Below, in pieces: positions 12,707-23,202 of a DNA stretch of 64,000 bases; position 1 is the first letter of the stretch; each line of letters begins with the position of its first letter. Below the pieces are notes generated by a model. It did no database searches, was not told the origin of the DNA, and saw nothing but the letters and a program-made list of their open reading frames with translations. The translations under genes and the position numbers were made by a program. The DNA comes from Exobasidium rhododendri (Eukaryota > Basidiomycota > Exobasidiomycetes > Exobasidiales > Exobasidiaceae), in contig CP110632.1 in assembly GCA_026210745.1 (NCBI GenBank), forward strand, positions 1,550,001 through 1,614,000, read 5' to 3'.

Positions 12707-13104
12707 CTCCCTCGGAGGGTCAATCAAGAGAGAGCCTTCGACGTAGGATCACTTCGCTGATGCGCCGAGCTCCCTCTACCTCTAGTACATCCTCGGGTGG
12801 TGGAAGTCCAACGACCACTACTCCTTCTGCAACGGGGGCAGCAGGAGCAACAAGTGGCGAAGCTCGGGCTGACAACAGTCTGCTCGGAGGTGTGAGTGAA
12901 GGAAGCACTGCTACGGCGGACGCGGCAGGTGAGGGAGTGAAGGCAACAAATGATTCGACACCCGCTGCCCTTCCCTCATCCTCGCTCTTGAAGCCTGATG
13001 GAGCACATCAGCGAGAAAGAAGCGGCAGTGTCGCCTCGGCCGCCTCTTCAGACGGAGGAAAGAAAAAGGTGGGTTTCGCGTTCGTCTTTGGAAGTGGTAT
13101 CTGA
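9262..13104 (+). CDS. HMT1: HMT1-type vacuolar ABC half-transporter
   Basis: A single long frame of 1280 residues. The first 260 residues hold an extra set of about five membrane helices (TMD0), the mark of the HMT1/ABCB6 branch. Then come a six-helix membrane domain (about 370-680) and a nucleotide-binding domain with Walker A GESGAGKSS (726-734), signature LSGGEKQRV (from 830), Walker B ILLLDEATSA (Asp854) and H-loop IAHRLST (His886). In fission yeast Hmt1 moves phytochelatin/glutathione-linked metal into the vacuole; substrate here is inferred. The C-terminal 330 residues are unusual: low-complexity, with two polyglutamine tracts. The very end is uncertain: a GTGGGT donor at 13069 just before the stop could be spliced to give a short Lys/Arg-rich end instead (see findings). 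Confidence 0.9.
12205..12243 (+). repeat. (CAG)13 repeat encoding Gln13
   Basis: Thirteen uninterrupted CAG codons in the disordered C-terminal tail of the HMT1-type transporter, encoding a run of 13 glutamines. A pure repeat of this kind is prone to length change. Confidence 0.95.
12664..12705 (+). repeat. CAA/CAG repeat encoding Gln14
   Basis: Fourteen glutamine codons, CAA x4, CAG x8, CAA, CAG, form the second polyglutamine tract in the transporter tail, about 140 residues after the first. The mixed codons make it somewhat more stable than the pure CAG tract. Confidence 0.95.
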
Positions 13105-13917
13105 ACGTGAATCTGACGCTTAATGCCGCCCCCCCTTTCCGTATCAATTTCTCTATAATAGAAGAAGTGAGTGGGCTTCGGCTGTTCACAAGTGTTGTTG
13201 AAGACGTCTAGGAAGAGATTGACTAACATCTCTTCCTTCCCTTTCTATTTCCTACTCTCCCCAGCCGTCGTCGTAAGAAGAATGCGAGTGCTGGCAAGAA
13301 GAAGTGAGACTGAGAAGCACCTTGTAGCGTACCACAACAAAACTTCTTCCTCGCATGAATTTCAATCATGATGATCTACGATATAATGTTCCAGGGAGAT
13401 GCCCGTTATTGAAGGAAGCGTGCAGACCTTTTGCCCTTTCCAGTGGACGACACAGCAAAGAAGTGCTGGTTGCCAGTTGGCTTACTCGTGGTGATCTTAG
13501 ATCCCCCTCCCTCTTTTCCTGCCCACACTTTCCCCTCAAATCGCGGCTCCGAGCGCGCGGATGCCTCTGACTGGGTCTTACAACATGTCTATTAGGTTAC
13601 CGAAGTATGTGCATAAGGATCGGTAGGTTCAGAACACTCGCGAGGTTATTAGGCGTAGGCTCCTTTTCTTCGGGCTCAAATCTTCTGCGTTCAGCATTGA
13701 CTACAATATAGGCCCCAGCGATGTTTAGAGCTTTAAGCTTAATTGTGATCCGGAGTGATCAAGGTTGGTTTATCACTAGATGCCACGTGAGTGCTACGCG
13801 CGATTGGGCTGAGAGGTTGATTTGTGCGCGTTGCACGAACGAGGGGGGGGGGAAACCTGCCTTCAACACTACTCACACTCGACAACAACACAAGCACAGT
13901 CAGGCAGGCGGCCTGCT
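13105..13917. other. Intergenic region before NUF2
   Basis: 813 bases. The first 200 contain the candidate extra exons of the HMT1-type gene. ACGCGC at 13796-13801 is an MBF-like core 117 bases before the NUF2 start. A GTGAGT at about 13787 and a CAG near 13900 could bound a 5'-leader intron. A run of Gs at about 13843-13851 also lies in the leader. No RNA gene seen. Confidence 0.4.
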
Positions 13918-15360
13918 ATGGTGTCGATACCGATGGGGACTCGACAACAATACGTGGAAGGTATTGCTGCACCCCCGCTGGGATTTCCACCTTCAGAGAA
14001 GAAATACGCATATCCTCGCGAATCTGACCAGACGATTGTGGAAGAGCTGGACAAGATCGGCATCACTGAGATACGCATACATGATCTTGATCACCCGAAC
14101 CAACAGATCGTCCTCACTTGCTTTTCAGCCTTTCTGGAGGACTTGTCGTACGTCGATGATGCGGTGATCAAGTCGATCAAAGATTACAATCTACAGAAAG
14201 ACGTTGCAGATCATGCGGAGATCTACGATGAATCTTTGCAATTTCTCATTCGATTCAATGAGATTCGCGCCTTGATGATCTCTTCACGATTTCCTGACTT
14301 TACCATCTCAGACATCACAAGACCGAAAGCGATGCGATTCAAGAAACAAATATGTGCTTTGCTCAACTTTCATCACTTCCATAAAAGGGAAAAGATCTAT
14401 TGGGATTCCTTCTATGAGGATTGGAAGAAGGATGAAAAGGATCTGTTCATTGAAAATGAGAGGTTGAAGGAGAAATTGCCCAGACTTCGAGCTGAGGTGG
14501 AAGCAAAGAGGAAAGAACAAGAGGCATGGAAGGCGCCAGGTCAAGTAGCAGAAGCATCAAAACTTCGAAAGGAGAAGGGTGAAATGATGGAGGAAATAGG
14601 CAAGCTGGTGAAGGAAAAGGACGATTTGGTAAAGGAGCATGACGAGATTCAGGCAAGCGTGCAAACCATCGAGGCGAAAAGAGAAAGGCTCAAGCAAACC
14701 TGTCAAGCAATCATGGAGGAGATTGAGAAGTTGCAGATCAGGATTGAGCTCAGTCCTACCCAACTGAGAGATGCCAACGAGAGTCAGCGAGAAAGGATTA
14801 GATCGAAGGAGCAGGCAAGCCTTGACGAAGAAAAGAAAATGAAGAGTTTGGCACAGAAGAGGAGGGTACTGGAGGGCTTGGAGAGGGATATAGAAGTGTG
14901 CAAGCAGCTTGCGAATGAATGCTTGGAGGATCAAAGTCGTCTAGCAAAGGAGCAAAAGGAGCTGGAATTGATCCAGTCGGACAAGACTATCATGACAAAG
15001 GAAAGGGGCGACCTAAGTGCGCAGTTGAAGTTGGCGAATGAAAGGCTCACCTATGCAGTCGATCGATTGGAGAGAATTCGAGCTACGATTGAGACAAAGA
15101 GGGAAGAGAATAAACGCAAGGCGGAATCAAATGGTCAAAGAAGAGAACAAATTCAGCGTGAGAAGAAGCAGAGGAGTGAGAAGGTAGACTATTACTCTCG
15201 AGAAGTAAGCAAGATCGAAGGAGAATATGAGACGATCACTCGCAGCTTCGATGAGTTTTACTCGGAACTCACTCACCAAAAGGAAAGACTCGAGAAGCAG
15301 AGTCTCAAATACATGCAAGCGGTGTCCAACAAGATGGACCTGCAGCTTGACATCTTGTGA
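13918..15360 (+). CDS. NUF2: Kinetochore protein NUF2 (NDC80 complex)
   Basis: A single exon of 480 residues. The frame opens upstream of 13918, but the first ATG is at 13918 (MVSIPMGTRQQ) and the family's globular domain follows at once, so I start there. The N-terminal 160 residues resemble the Nuf2 calponin-homology domain, with the conserved-looking RFPDFTISDITRPKAMRF and the KKQICALLNFHHFHK helix. From about residue 180 to the end it is one long coiled coil rich in E, K, R and L, which pairs with Ndc80 and ends at the Spc24/Spc25 junction. The protein links kinetochores to microtubules in mitosis. Length fits the family (about 450-480). The next gene, PXR1, follows 357 bases on. Confidence 0.9.
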   Translation: MVSIPMGTRQQYVEGIAAPPLGFPPSEKKYAYPRESDQTIVEELDKIGITEIRIHDLDHPNQQIVLTCFSAFLEDLSYVDDAVIKSIKDYNLQKDVADHAEIYDESLQFLIRFNEIRALMISSRFPDFTISDITRPKAMRFKKQICALLNFHHFHKREKIYWDSFYEDWKKDEKDLFIENERLKEKLPRLRAEVEAKRKEQEAWKAPGQVAEASKLRKEKGEMMEEIGKLVKEKDDLVKEHDEIQASVQTIEAKRERLKQTCQAIMEEIEKLQIRIELSPTQLRDANESQRERIRSKEQASLDEEKKMKSLAQKRRVLEGLERDIEVCKQLANECLEDQSRLAKEQKELELIQSDKTIMTKERGDLSAQLKLANERLTYAVDRLERIRATIETKREENKRKAESNGQRREQIQREKKQRSEKVDYYSREVSKIEGEYETITRSFDEFYSELTHQKERLEKQSLKYMQAVSNKMDLQLDIL

Positions 15361-15717
15361 AGGAGGGTTACTAGAGCACTAAAGCGTCATCTGTACTACT
15401 ATACTGTATTATATGTAATGTAAATCCATGTGAGACGTCGACGATCGTTGACGCACCCGCCATTAGAGGCCGAGAGATCTTTGCCCGGCATACAGTAAAG
15501 AAGGAGTCCTGGAAAAGTGTCACTTCAGACGACGCGCTCGCGTTTCGTACGAAAGGATCCCTAGAGAGACCTGCATGTGACCACCCTTTTTCCAAAGTTT
15601 GAACTTTTTCTGGGACGCTTGAATGTACGGGCAGTGAGAAGCGCTGAACAGCAGTGTATTCGACATTCGTACGAATATCCTATTACTTCGACGACGACAG
15701 AGACGACGACAGAGACA
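15361..15717. other. Intergenic region NUF2-PXR1
   Basis: 357 bases carrying the NUF2 3' end and PXR1 promoter. Immediately before the PXR1 start a 12-base unit, ACGACGACAGAG, is tandemly repeated twice (about 15690-15714). Nothing else noted. Confidence 0.5.
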
Positions 15718-16900
15718 ATGGGTCTGGGGGAGACGAAACGAAGGGATCGACTTGTTGGTTCGGCCATCACGAAGAATTCAGCTTGGACTAATGATGCGTC
15801 CTTGCCAGGTCAGCGATTACTATCTTCGATGGGATGGAGTCAAGGTCAAGGATTAGGCACATCCTCTCAAGGTACTGCCATACCCATCACGATGGCATTT
15901 AAGTTGGACAATAAGGGTATTGGTGCAAAGCGATTTGAGAAGGAAGCAAGAGCAAGCGGGAAGACGGATGCTTGGATTGGAGGCGGTGGTGAACTGGGAG
16001 ATCTATTCGAGAGGTTGAATAAGGGTAGAGGTGCCGTCGCTGCTCCGATTCCAGTCGAATCAGATGTGGTAATCGGAGAAGCGGAAGAAGGCGAGAAGAA
16101 GAGCAAAAAGGGAAAAGGTAAAGCAAAAGTTGTGGAAGACACAGTAAAGCCGAAAGACGAGAGGAAGGACAAAAAGAGGAAGGCTAAGGAAGACAAGGTG
16201 GAAATTGTTGATCCAGTCGTGGTGGAAGAAGCGATTGAGAAAGTTGCTTCAACGCTGCCCCATCGTATGGCGTGAGTCTAAGATATGACTTCTTGCCCAT
16301 TAAAGACCACTTACCCATTTACACTCTTCTTCTGCTAGCCATCGAGCCCGCTTCCTTCGCGCGAAACGAATGGTGGGCGCTGACCTGGCCAGCGTCAATG
16401 AGATCCTGGGCATCTCATCAGCAAGTTTGAACTCACCAGTACCATCAGTAATTTCCCCTAGTCCCGTGATTGCAGAAGTACCGGAAAAGGCTGAAATGGT
16501 TGAGCAAAGCGAGAAAGGAAAGGGAAAGAGGAAAAGGAGTGAAGGCACGGCAGAAGAGTATGTATCAGACGATAAGAAGGCAAGGAGGGAAGCGAAGCGG
16601 ATAGCTAAAGAAGCAAAGAGGGAAAGGAAAGAAAAGAAGCGGAAGGGAAAGCTGCAGAACCAGGACGATGAAGAGGAAAGTAAGGATGAAGAAAAGGAGG
16701 TTTTGAAGGTTCCAATGGAGCCATCTTCTGATCCCTCCTTCAAGGCAGGGGGAGGCATGAAGGTCTCGTCCCTCTCCGTCCAAGATTACCTTCAAAACAA
16801 GCTGATGAAGAGAAGAGCTGCGCTCGTCCGTCAAAGGCGAGAAGCAGCGGCCAACGAGGAGGCTAGCTTGTGGAAGAGAGCAGCAATGGTCAGCGCTTAG
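15718..16900 (+). CDS. PXR1: G-patch protein PXR1/PinX1
   Basis: Exons 15718-16271 and 16339-16900 join across a 67-nt GTGAGT...CTAG intron that splits an Ala codon, giving 371 residues. The start MGLGETKRRDR matches the family; an in-frame upstream opening at 15577 has no ATG. The G-patch lies at about residues 35-80 (RLLSSMGWSQGQGLGTSSQG). The join restores HRARFLRAKRM followed by NEILGI, the conserved PXR1 motif before the tail. The rest is Lys/Glu-rich, as usual. In yeast Pxr1 activates the helicase Prp43 in ribosome assembly and snoRNA trimming and can inhibit telomerase. UTP20 at the end of this window acts in the same nucleolar pathway, though the two genes are far apart. Confidence 0.92.
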
Positions 16901-17247
16901 GCCTTCGAGACCTACGACGCAGACTAGAAGAGTACTTGAGTTCTCTGCACTTGTCAAAATTTTCCTCACTTCTCGGATGATTGATCTGTACTACTATCTG
17001 AATATCATACTGTGATATATGTCTTGTCGCAAATGTGTTCGCATGGTAGAGTCGTAGTAAGATGCTTCGATTAATGCAGGTGAGCTGGAGTGAGTGCAAT
17101 GGAGTCCACACTTGAGCAAGAATAATTTGATCGAAGAAAAGGGTAGCACGCGCTTAATTCGTTGGATACACGCACATCCTCACCTCGAGAAGATGTCAAT
17201 TGCTGAGACTTTCTTCTCAATCCTGACGCACACCTTTTCACCACATC
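16901..17247. other. Intergenic region PXR1-GCD6
   Basis: 347 bases between two genes read in the same direction. I see no RNA gene, repeat or clear TATA box. An A/T-rich stretch near 17000-17025 probably belongs to the PXR1 3' end. Confidence 0.5.
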
Positions 17248-19685
17248 ATGCCGCCTCGGAATCAACAAGCAAGTGGCAGCAGCAGCAGCAGCAACAAGAA
17301 GGCACCCAAAGGAAGTATCATCCAAGCAAATGAGCAACCGGATGAAGACCCTCTCGTGGCCATCATCTTGGCCGATTCTTTTGACGAACATTTCACTCCA
17401 CTGACTTTGACGACTCCCAGATGTCTTTTGACACTAGCCAACGTTCCTCTTCTGAATTACTCCATTGAAAGTGCCGTACTTACTGGTGTGTCACAAATCT
17501 ACATCCTTGCCTGTGCCCACTCGGAACAAATTCGGAAATATATTGAAACTCACCTTTTATCAACGCTCCGAAGTCAAGGCATCACCATCACCGTCATCAA
17601 CACACCAGAAGCGAGAAGCGAAGGAGACGCTTTGAGAGAATTGGATGCGAAACAAGTGCTTCGGAGCGATTTCTTGCTGTACAGGGCGGATAGTGTGTGT
17701 ACATTTGATCTAAGAATCGCAGTCGCCGAGCACAAGAGGAGGAGAAAGGCTGACAAGGACGTCATTATGACAATGTGCTGTATGCCTGTGCAAGAGCAGA
17801 CCGATATGAGGTGAGTACAGCTCTGGAGAAGGTTGTCAAACGATAGACAGGGCGACGAATTGAGTACAATCGTTTGGTTGCAGGTCAAAAGCCGTTCGAC
17901 CAGTACAGTACATTGATCCGTCTAACAATCAAGTTTTACACTACGAGCTCCAGCATACATACCCTCCAAGTAAAGCCAGCTTGCCATACGAGCTTTTACG
18001 ACTGGAAGAAAAGACAGGGTACGATGAAATCGATGTTCGACAGGATCTCGTTGAAGCTGGTGTAGATGTCTGCAGCATAGACGTCCCACCACTGTTCTCG
18101 GAGAATTTCGACTATCAGTCTTTATCACTTGATTTCATTCCGGGAATTCTGACTTCTGACTTGCTCGATAGCAAGTTCTTCTTGCAGATCTATCAGAAGG
18201 GATATGCCGGTCGTGCGAGAGATACGGCTACATACGATGCGATTAGCAAGAGTATCTTGAGAAGATGGACTTTTCCCATCACACCGGCAAATAGTGCATG
18301 GATAGGAGAAGATTATTCGGAGAGAAAAGGCTGGAAGTACATTGGAGATGGGGTTAAGAGCGACCGAACAAGTACGATTGGGACCGGAACGATGTTAGGA
18401 TCAGATTGCAGCTTAGCAGCCTACACCGAGGTACGCTCTTCCGTCTTGGGTAAAGGTGTGAAGGTGGCAATGTCGTCTCAATTGGTAGATTGTCATGTAC
18501 ACGCCAAGGCATCGATAGGCAAGAATGTCAAGATAAGTGGTTGCATCATCGGTCAAGGAGCTATTGTTTTGGATGACGTAGTGTTGGGCAAAGGATGTCT
18601 AATCGGCGCTGGCTGCATCGTCGGACCTAACGTTCGACTGCGAGCAGGAAGCAGAGTTGGGTTGAAGGAGAGGGAGAGCTTTGACGACAGTGACGAGGAG
18701 GACGACAGCGGCGAGGGGCATGCTTACAACGGAGGACGAGATGCACGACTAGGTGAACAATCCAAGGGCTTCCTGTGGACAAATCTTTGGGAGGATCGGT
18801 CTGGCAAGGAAGAAGACGACAGCGACGCTGAAGAGAATGGAGAGCAATTCAGTGAAGATGTGCGCAATTTGCGACTGCGATCTATTGGGTATGAAGACCA
18901 GGCGCTGCAGGAGATGTGCGACAACGAGAGCGTTTCTTCCATCGATGAGGATAGTGACTTCTCCGACTTGGGCAGTGGGGAGGACGATGATGAAGACGAA
19001 GAAGGGAGGTCAGCCATCTCATCTTCCACCTTTTCCAACCTGGCGGGAGTCAATGTGAATCTGACTTTGGACGATCAAGGAGACACCAAGCAAGAGCAGG
19101 AAGCTTCCGACGCACGATCTGCCGACTTTATCCTGGAAGCAACCGCATCGCTTCAACGAGCGATGGAAGAAGGGCACACGATTGACAATGCATCTATTGA
19201 ATTGAAAACACTGAGAATGGCGAGTAATGTTGCACTCAGTGAAGTAAGAATGGTGACCATAGACGTGCTGCTCTCGAAGCTGCAACCCAGCAATGCAAAG
19301 CAGGTTCAGCAACTGATGACACGATGGAGCGGTCTCATCACTCGCGTCTCTTCCGACGACGAACCCGAAGCGATCGGAATGATCCAGGTGAGTTCTCCTC
19401 GCGCGTACTAAAAGAAGAAGAGGCAATGGCCGCTCATCACACGCATCCCTACGCATTCCCTTTATACAGTCCTATTGCGCCTCTCACACCACTCACATGG
19501 CTCTCTTCGTTCCGTTTCTGAAGATGTTCTACAACGATGATGTCTTTGAAGAGGAGAGTATCGTTGCCTGGTGGAGAGGAAAAGGCTCTCAAACGGGCAG
19601 CGATGCAAGGAAGGAGCTGCGCCAAAAGTCACAGGCCGTCATTCGGTACATCCTTGAAGCGCAAGACGAAAGCGAAGAGGAGTGA
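17248..19685 (+). CDS. GCD6: Translation initiation factor eIF2B epsilon subunit
   Basis: Three exons, 17248-17810, 17884-19387 and 19470-19685, give 760 residues with all phases agreeing. It is the catalytic subunit of eIF2B, which exchanges GDP for GTP on eIF2. The nucleotidyltransferase-like N-domain begins DPLVAIILADSFDEHFTPLT; the left-handed beta-helix of hexapeptide repeats spans about residues 355-465 (for example GKNVKISGCIIGQGAIV). A long acidic linker (about 470-580) precedes the C-terminal W2/HEAT domain that touches eIF2, ending YNDDVFEEESIVAWWRG and an acidic tail. The N-terminal 20 residues are Ser-rich. Its 3' end faces that of the FAD oxidoreductase 158 bases away. Confidence 0.95.
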
Positions 19686-19843
19686 AGGAGTGTACTACTG
19701 TGTGAATGAGATGAGATGAAATTATTTTGAACATGAAGAAGTGTGAAACACAAAAGAAAGGTACTGTACATGAGGAGGATTTGAAGTCGGTAAGTGGTGA
19801 GTGTGAATTGGACGAGACGAACAAGATGAAGGAGTGGGTGGTG

Positions 19844-22531
19844 TCATTCTGTCAGACCGCTTGCAAATGTGTGCTTGAACATTCCCAACGGGTCGACTCT
19901 TCTTTTGATCCCGATCAGCTTTTTGTAGTTTTCTGCACCGAAGCTACCTATGCAGCGGCTTTTCTTTTCTCTTCTTTCCAAGAAACAAGGAAATGGTCCA
20001 CCGATACTGACGCTGCACAAGACTTCCTCGATCCAGGCTTCTACGCCTGAGACGCATTTCTCGTCCTCCTCTTCATCTTTCCACTGTTGCAGTGCGGCCA
20101 CAGTGAATTTCGCCTTGCGCTGATCCGCGCCAACACAAGTGTCCGTCGAATCTTCAATAGCACCACCGATCAGTTCAAAGAACCAGACGGCTCGATTGGA
20201 GCCCATCTTGTGAAAGTGATCGACTGTCTTGTAGATCACTTCGTCGGATAGCGTGCTCAACAAGTCACCTCGCACCATCCATCTCTTGCCCTTTCCATTC
20301 TTGAGAACTTGAGCCACTCCGTCTTGTTGATTCAGAAAGGACTTCTCTGCCATGTCCTTGAGCAGTACGCGCTCTCCTGTCCAGCTGCTGATCGCCTGAA
20401 CAAAGTCTTCACCCGCTTCACCCGGCGCCGAAGAGCCAAGGAAACAGATCTGTATGACGATGACATGTTCTCGATGGAGGATAGTCTCCGAAGGTGGTCC
20501 AGCCGTCAGGATGAGGTTGGAGTACAGTTCTCGTGGGATAGAGCCGCCTGTTCCCTTCAGACAGTCTCGCCAGTGTCGAAGCAAGGAAGGGGCAGTGATG
20601 GAGTTGAAGGGATAGATGAGGTTTCCAGAGTACACCTTGGGCACGGGGTATGCTTTTGCTACCAAGCGAGTGATGACGCCGAAACAGGGTGCTGCACCTC
20701 GAATCGCCCACCACAGATCGGCTTCCTCGATGCTTGCGTTTTTGGAAGAGTCGTTCAAGACGACTACTTTACCGTTTGCCAAGACCAATTCCACCTCGAC
20801 CAGATTGTCTAATGACAGCCCGTACGCTCTGGACAAGTAGCCAAATCCCCCCGTCGTCATGGACGTCGTGCCTACAGGATACGCTGAGAGCGGCACATGA
20901 TATGGCACACCTTTCACCATAAAGTCAAACCCACTCTCTCCTACTCGAACATTCTCCACTTCCTCGACAGCTTTTTCCTTTCCAAGACTCTGTCGCCTAT
21001 TTGGTGTCCTGCCAGCGCTCTCGGTGAAAGTGTCCACTTCTCGAAGCGTTACCCCTGGCCCAAACTCTACCAGCTGAAACTTATCTTTGTGTATTCCTGG
21101 CTTTAAAGTGTCTTGACCCTCGTTCGGTGACCATCCTTCCTCTGGATTCCGCATCTCGCCAATCCCAAACTCATTGAGATGTCCGTTCAAGCCACTGGTA
21201 GCACGCAGTTCATCAAAAGTCGACCCTCCCAAGTACACAGGTTCGTTGGAGTCGAGGATGCGAGTATGGCCCATACCGCTGCTGCTTCCTTCATTGTTGC
21301 TCTCAGCGTCGTCGGCTCGCCAGATGAAGCCTCCGGTCGCTGGCAATCGAGCTCGAGTCACAGAAGGACCAGGCGGACAGTGATGCTTCTGCCATCTCTC
21401 ATGTTCAAAGGTCGATGTGGGATCCCAGTGGGTTGAGGTATCATTGTCTGCATGCGCTGACTCTGCGTGTGCTTCGACTTCCTCTTCCTTTCCCTCCGAT
21501 TCTACGTCTCCGCTAGTGGGTGCACTGTGATCACCATTGCTGGTGCTAGATCGGGACAAGGAATTCGTACTCTCACTCTGACCGCTGCTAGTCGCTTTAT
21601 CCATTGACTGATCGATCCAGCTCGTCGATCGATCCTTACTCGGCTCATTCTCCTCGTCGTTGGTTTGCTTGGGAGAAGCAATTTGATCACTCATGAGTCG
21701 ATCGACGGAAGTGCCGAGTTTATCAATCTGATGACCGTCTTCGACCGGATCATGTGTCGCTGATGGGCTGCTGCTTGCATTGCTGTCACTACTCTGCGGT
21801 ATACCAGCGTCATCCCCACTCTCCACTCTATTCGTTCGTTGCATTTTGTTGCTGTGATCATCCAGCTCGCCATCATCCATGCCATGCGTTCTGTCCGTCT
21901 TTGCTCGCTTGGATTGATCATCGAGCGGAGACGGCTCAGGAGGAGACTTTCGCTCAGCGAATTTTTGAGGTGATAGCATCTCAACACCATTCATCAATTG
22001 CATATCCAGCACCACATCGCCCTGAATGGCCCATCCGGAAGTAGAAAATCCGCCTGACTTCACTGAAGGTGACAAGCCGTGCGAATGACAGAATTTGATA
22101 GTACTGCGATGAAATAAGGGGAATTGGGTAAGCCATGCTGTGAATTCACACACAATAACTTCCACTACTCACGTCACTACGTCTCCGGTGTTTCTTGGCT
22201 TCACCACCATCCACGCCGACAAAGGTGCTGCCGTGTTGAACAGGCGGGTGCTTGCTGCGAACTCGCTTCGCTGAATTGCGCTCTCTCCTAAACCCGTTTG
22301 CTCCTCATCGCTGTCCGGAAGAGCAGATGGCTGAAGAGAAAGTTTGTCGTCGTCTTCATTTCTGGTATGGACACTTCCTGAAATGGTGCCCTTCAGATTT
22401 TCAGCCAAGTCTGCGTATCTCTTGTAGTTGACGTGCGATTTTTGAAGGGTGATTGACGAGATGGGCTCACAAGATTCGCCGTGAATCGAACGATCGTAGT
22501 ACGACATGCTCACAGCTCCAGGCTCACGCAT
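19844..22531 (-). CDS. FAD-linked oxidoreductase with large insertion
   Basis: Exons 22531-22173 and 22103-19844 join across a 69-nt intron that splits a Thr codon, giving about 872 residues from the first ATG. The fold is the PCMH/FAD_binding_4 type with a C-terminal berberine-bridge block (KRRVDPLGMF). Conserved pieces are WMVVKPRNTGDVVT, VKSGGFSTSGWAIQGDVVLDM, YPVGTTSMTTGGFGYLSRAYG and DLWWAIRGAAPCFGVITRLV. The position that carries the covalently bound His in many relatives (GGHS) is Phe here (GGFS), so a His-FAD link is unlikely. About 300 acidic, Ser-rich, low-complexity residues (roughly 21080-21975) sit inside the FAD domain. There is no clear signal peptide. Substrate unknown. The gene is divergent from RPT5. 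Confidence 0.8.
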
Positions 22532-23202
22532 CAAAGGACTTGCCGGAACTGTGCTGATGGTGCACTCCTTTTCTCGATCTTGAATCTTCTTCAAAATCGC
22601 CACTTTCCTATTTTTTTCTCTTCTACGCCGAACTTCTTTCCCCTGCTTTCTTCGTCTTGTCTTGCGTTTATGCCAGTCCCTCGTTCCCGTGCTGTATGGG
22701 TGATGATGCAAAGTCGAAAAGGAGATTTAGGAGATGGCAAGACTTGGTGGAGAGCAATGACTGCGAAAACGGTGATCCCACTTTTTGTCTGGCTCGATTT
22801 GGTACCCAATTTTGCACCCGTTTCGTCCTTTTTTTTCGAATGATTAAACCCTTCCGAATAAATCAATATCGAGTCTGGAAGCCGAAATATAGTCTAAACC
22901 AGAGTTGCAAGAAGGTCTGTGGAGGCAGCAGAGCTCTGAGCCTAATATTCTCGTTTGTAAAGGAGAAAGTCTTCGTGGATAGAATTAATCTTGATGCAAC
23001 GCGAAGAGGCGGAAAGGGTATGTATGCCACGTGAAAGGATAAGTCTTGCTGCATGAAGTGATCGAGGAGGGGGCAATAAGAGGAGAGATACACGAAGCTT
23101 GCGCGACTGAAGGCCACTGAGGTTGTCACCTAGATCCGTTAACTACATAGTCTGCTGTTGATCTCTCAACTTGGTTCCATTCACTGCAGGAAAATATCAG
23201 CC
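22532..23202. other. Divergent promoter region (FAD oxidoreductase / RPT5)
   Basis: 671 bases between divergent genes. The minus-strand frame stays open to 22711 but without an earlier ATG, so an upstream exon of the oxidoreductase cannot be excluded. I see no recognised proteasome-control element or RNA gene. Confidence 0.4.

Noticed and set aside
13570-13720. Possible tRNA-like B box (GGTTCAGAAC)
   Set aside because: Breaks the GGTTCRA consensus, and no matching A box or cloverleaf could be drawn.
13822-13917. Upstream in-frame extension of NUF2
   Set aside because: No ATG in this stretch, and it runs through a G-homopolymer; the family's domain starts after the ATG at 13918.
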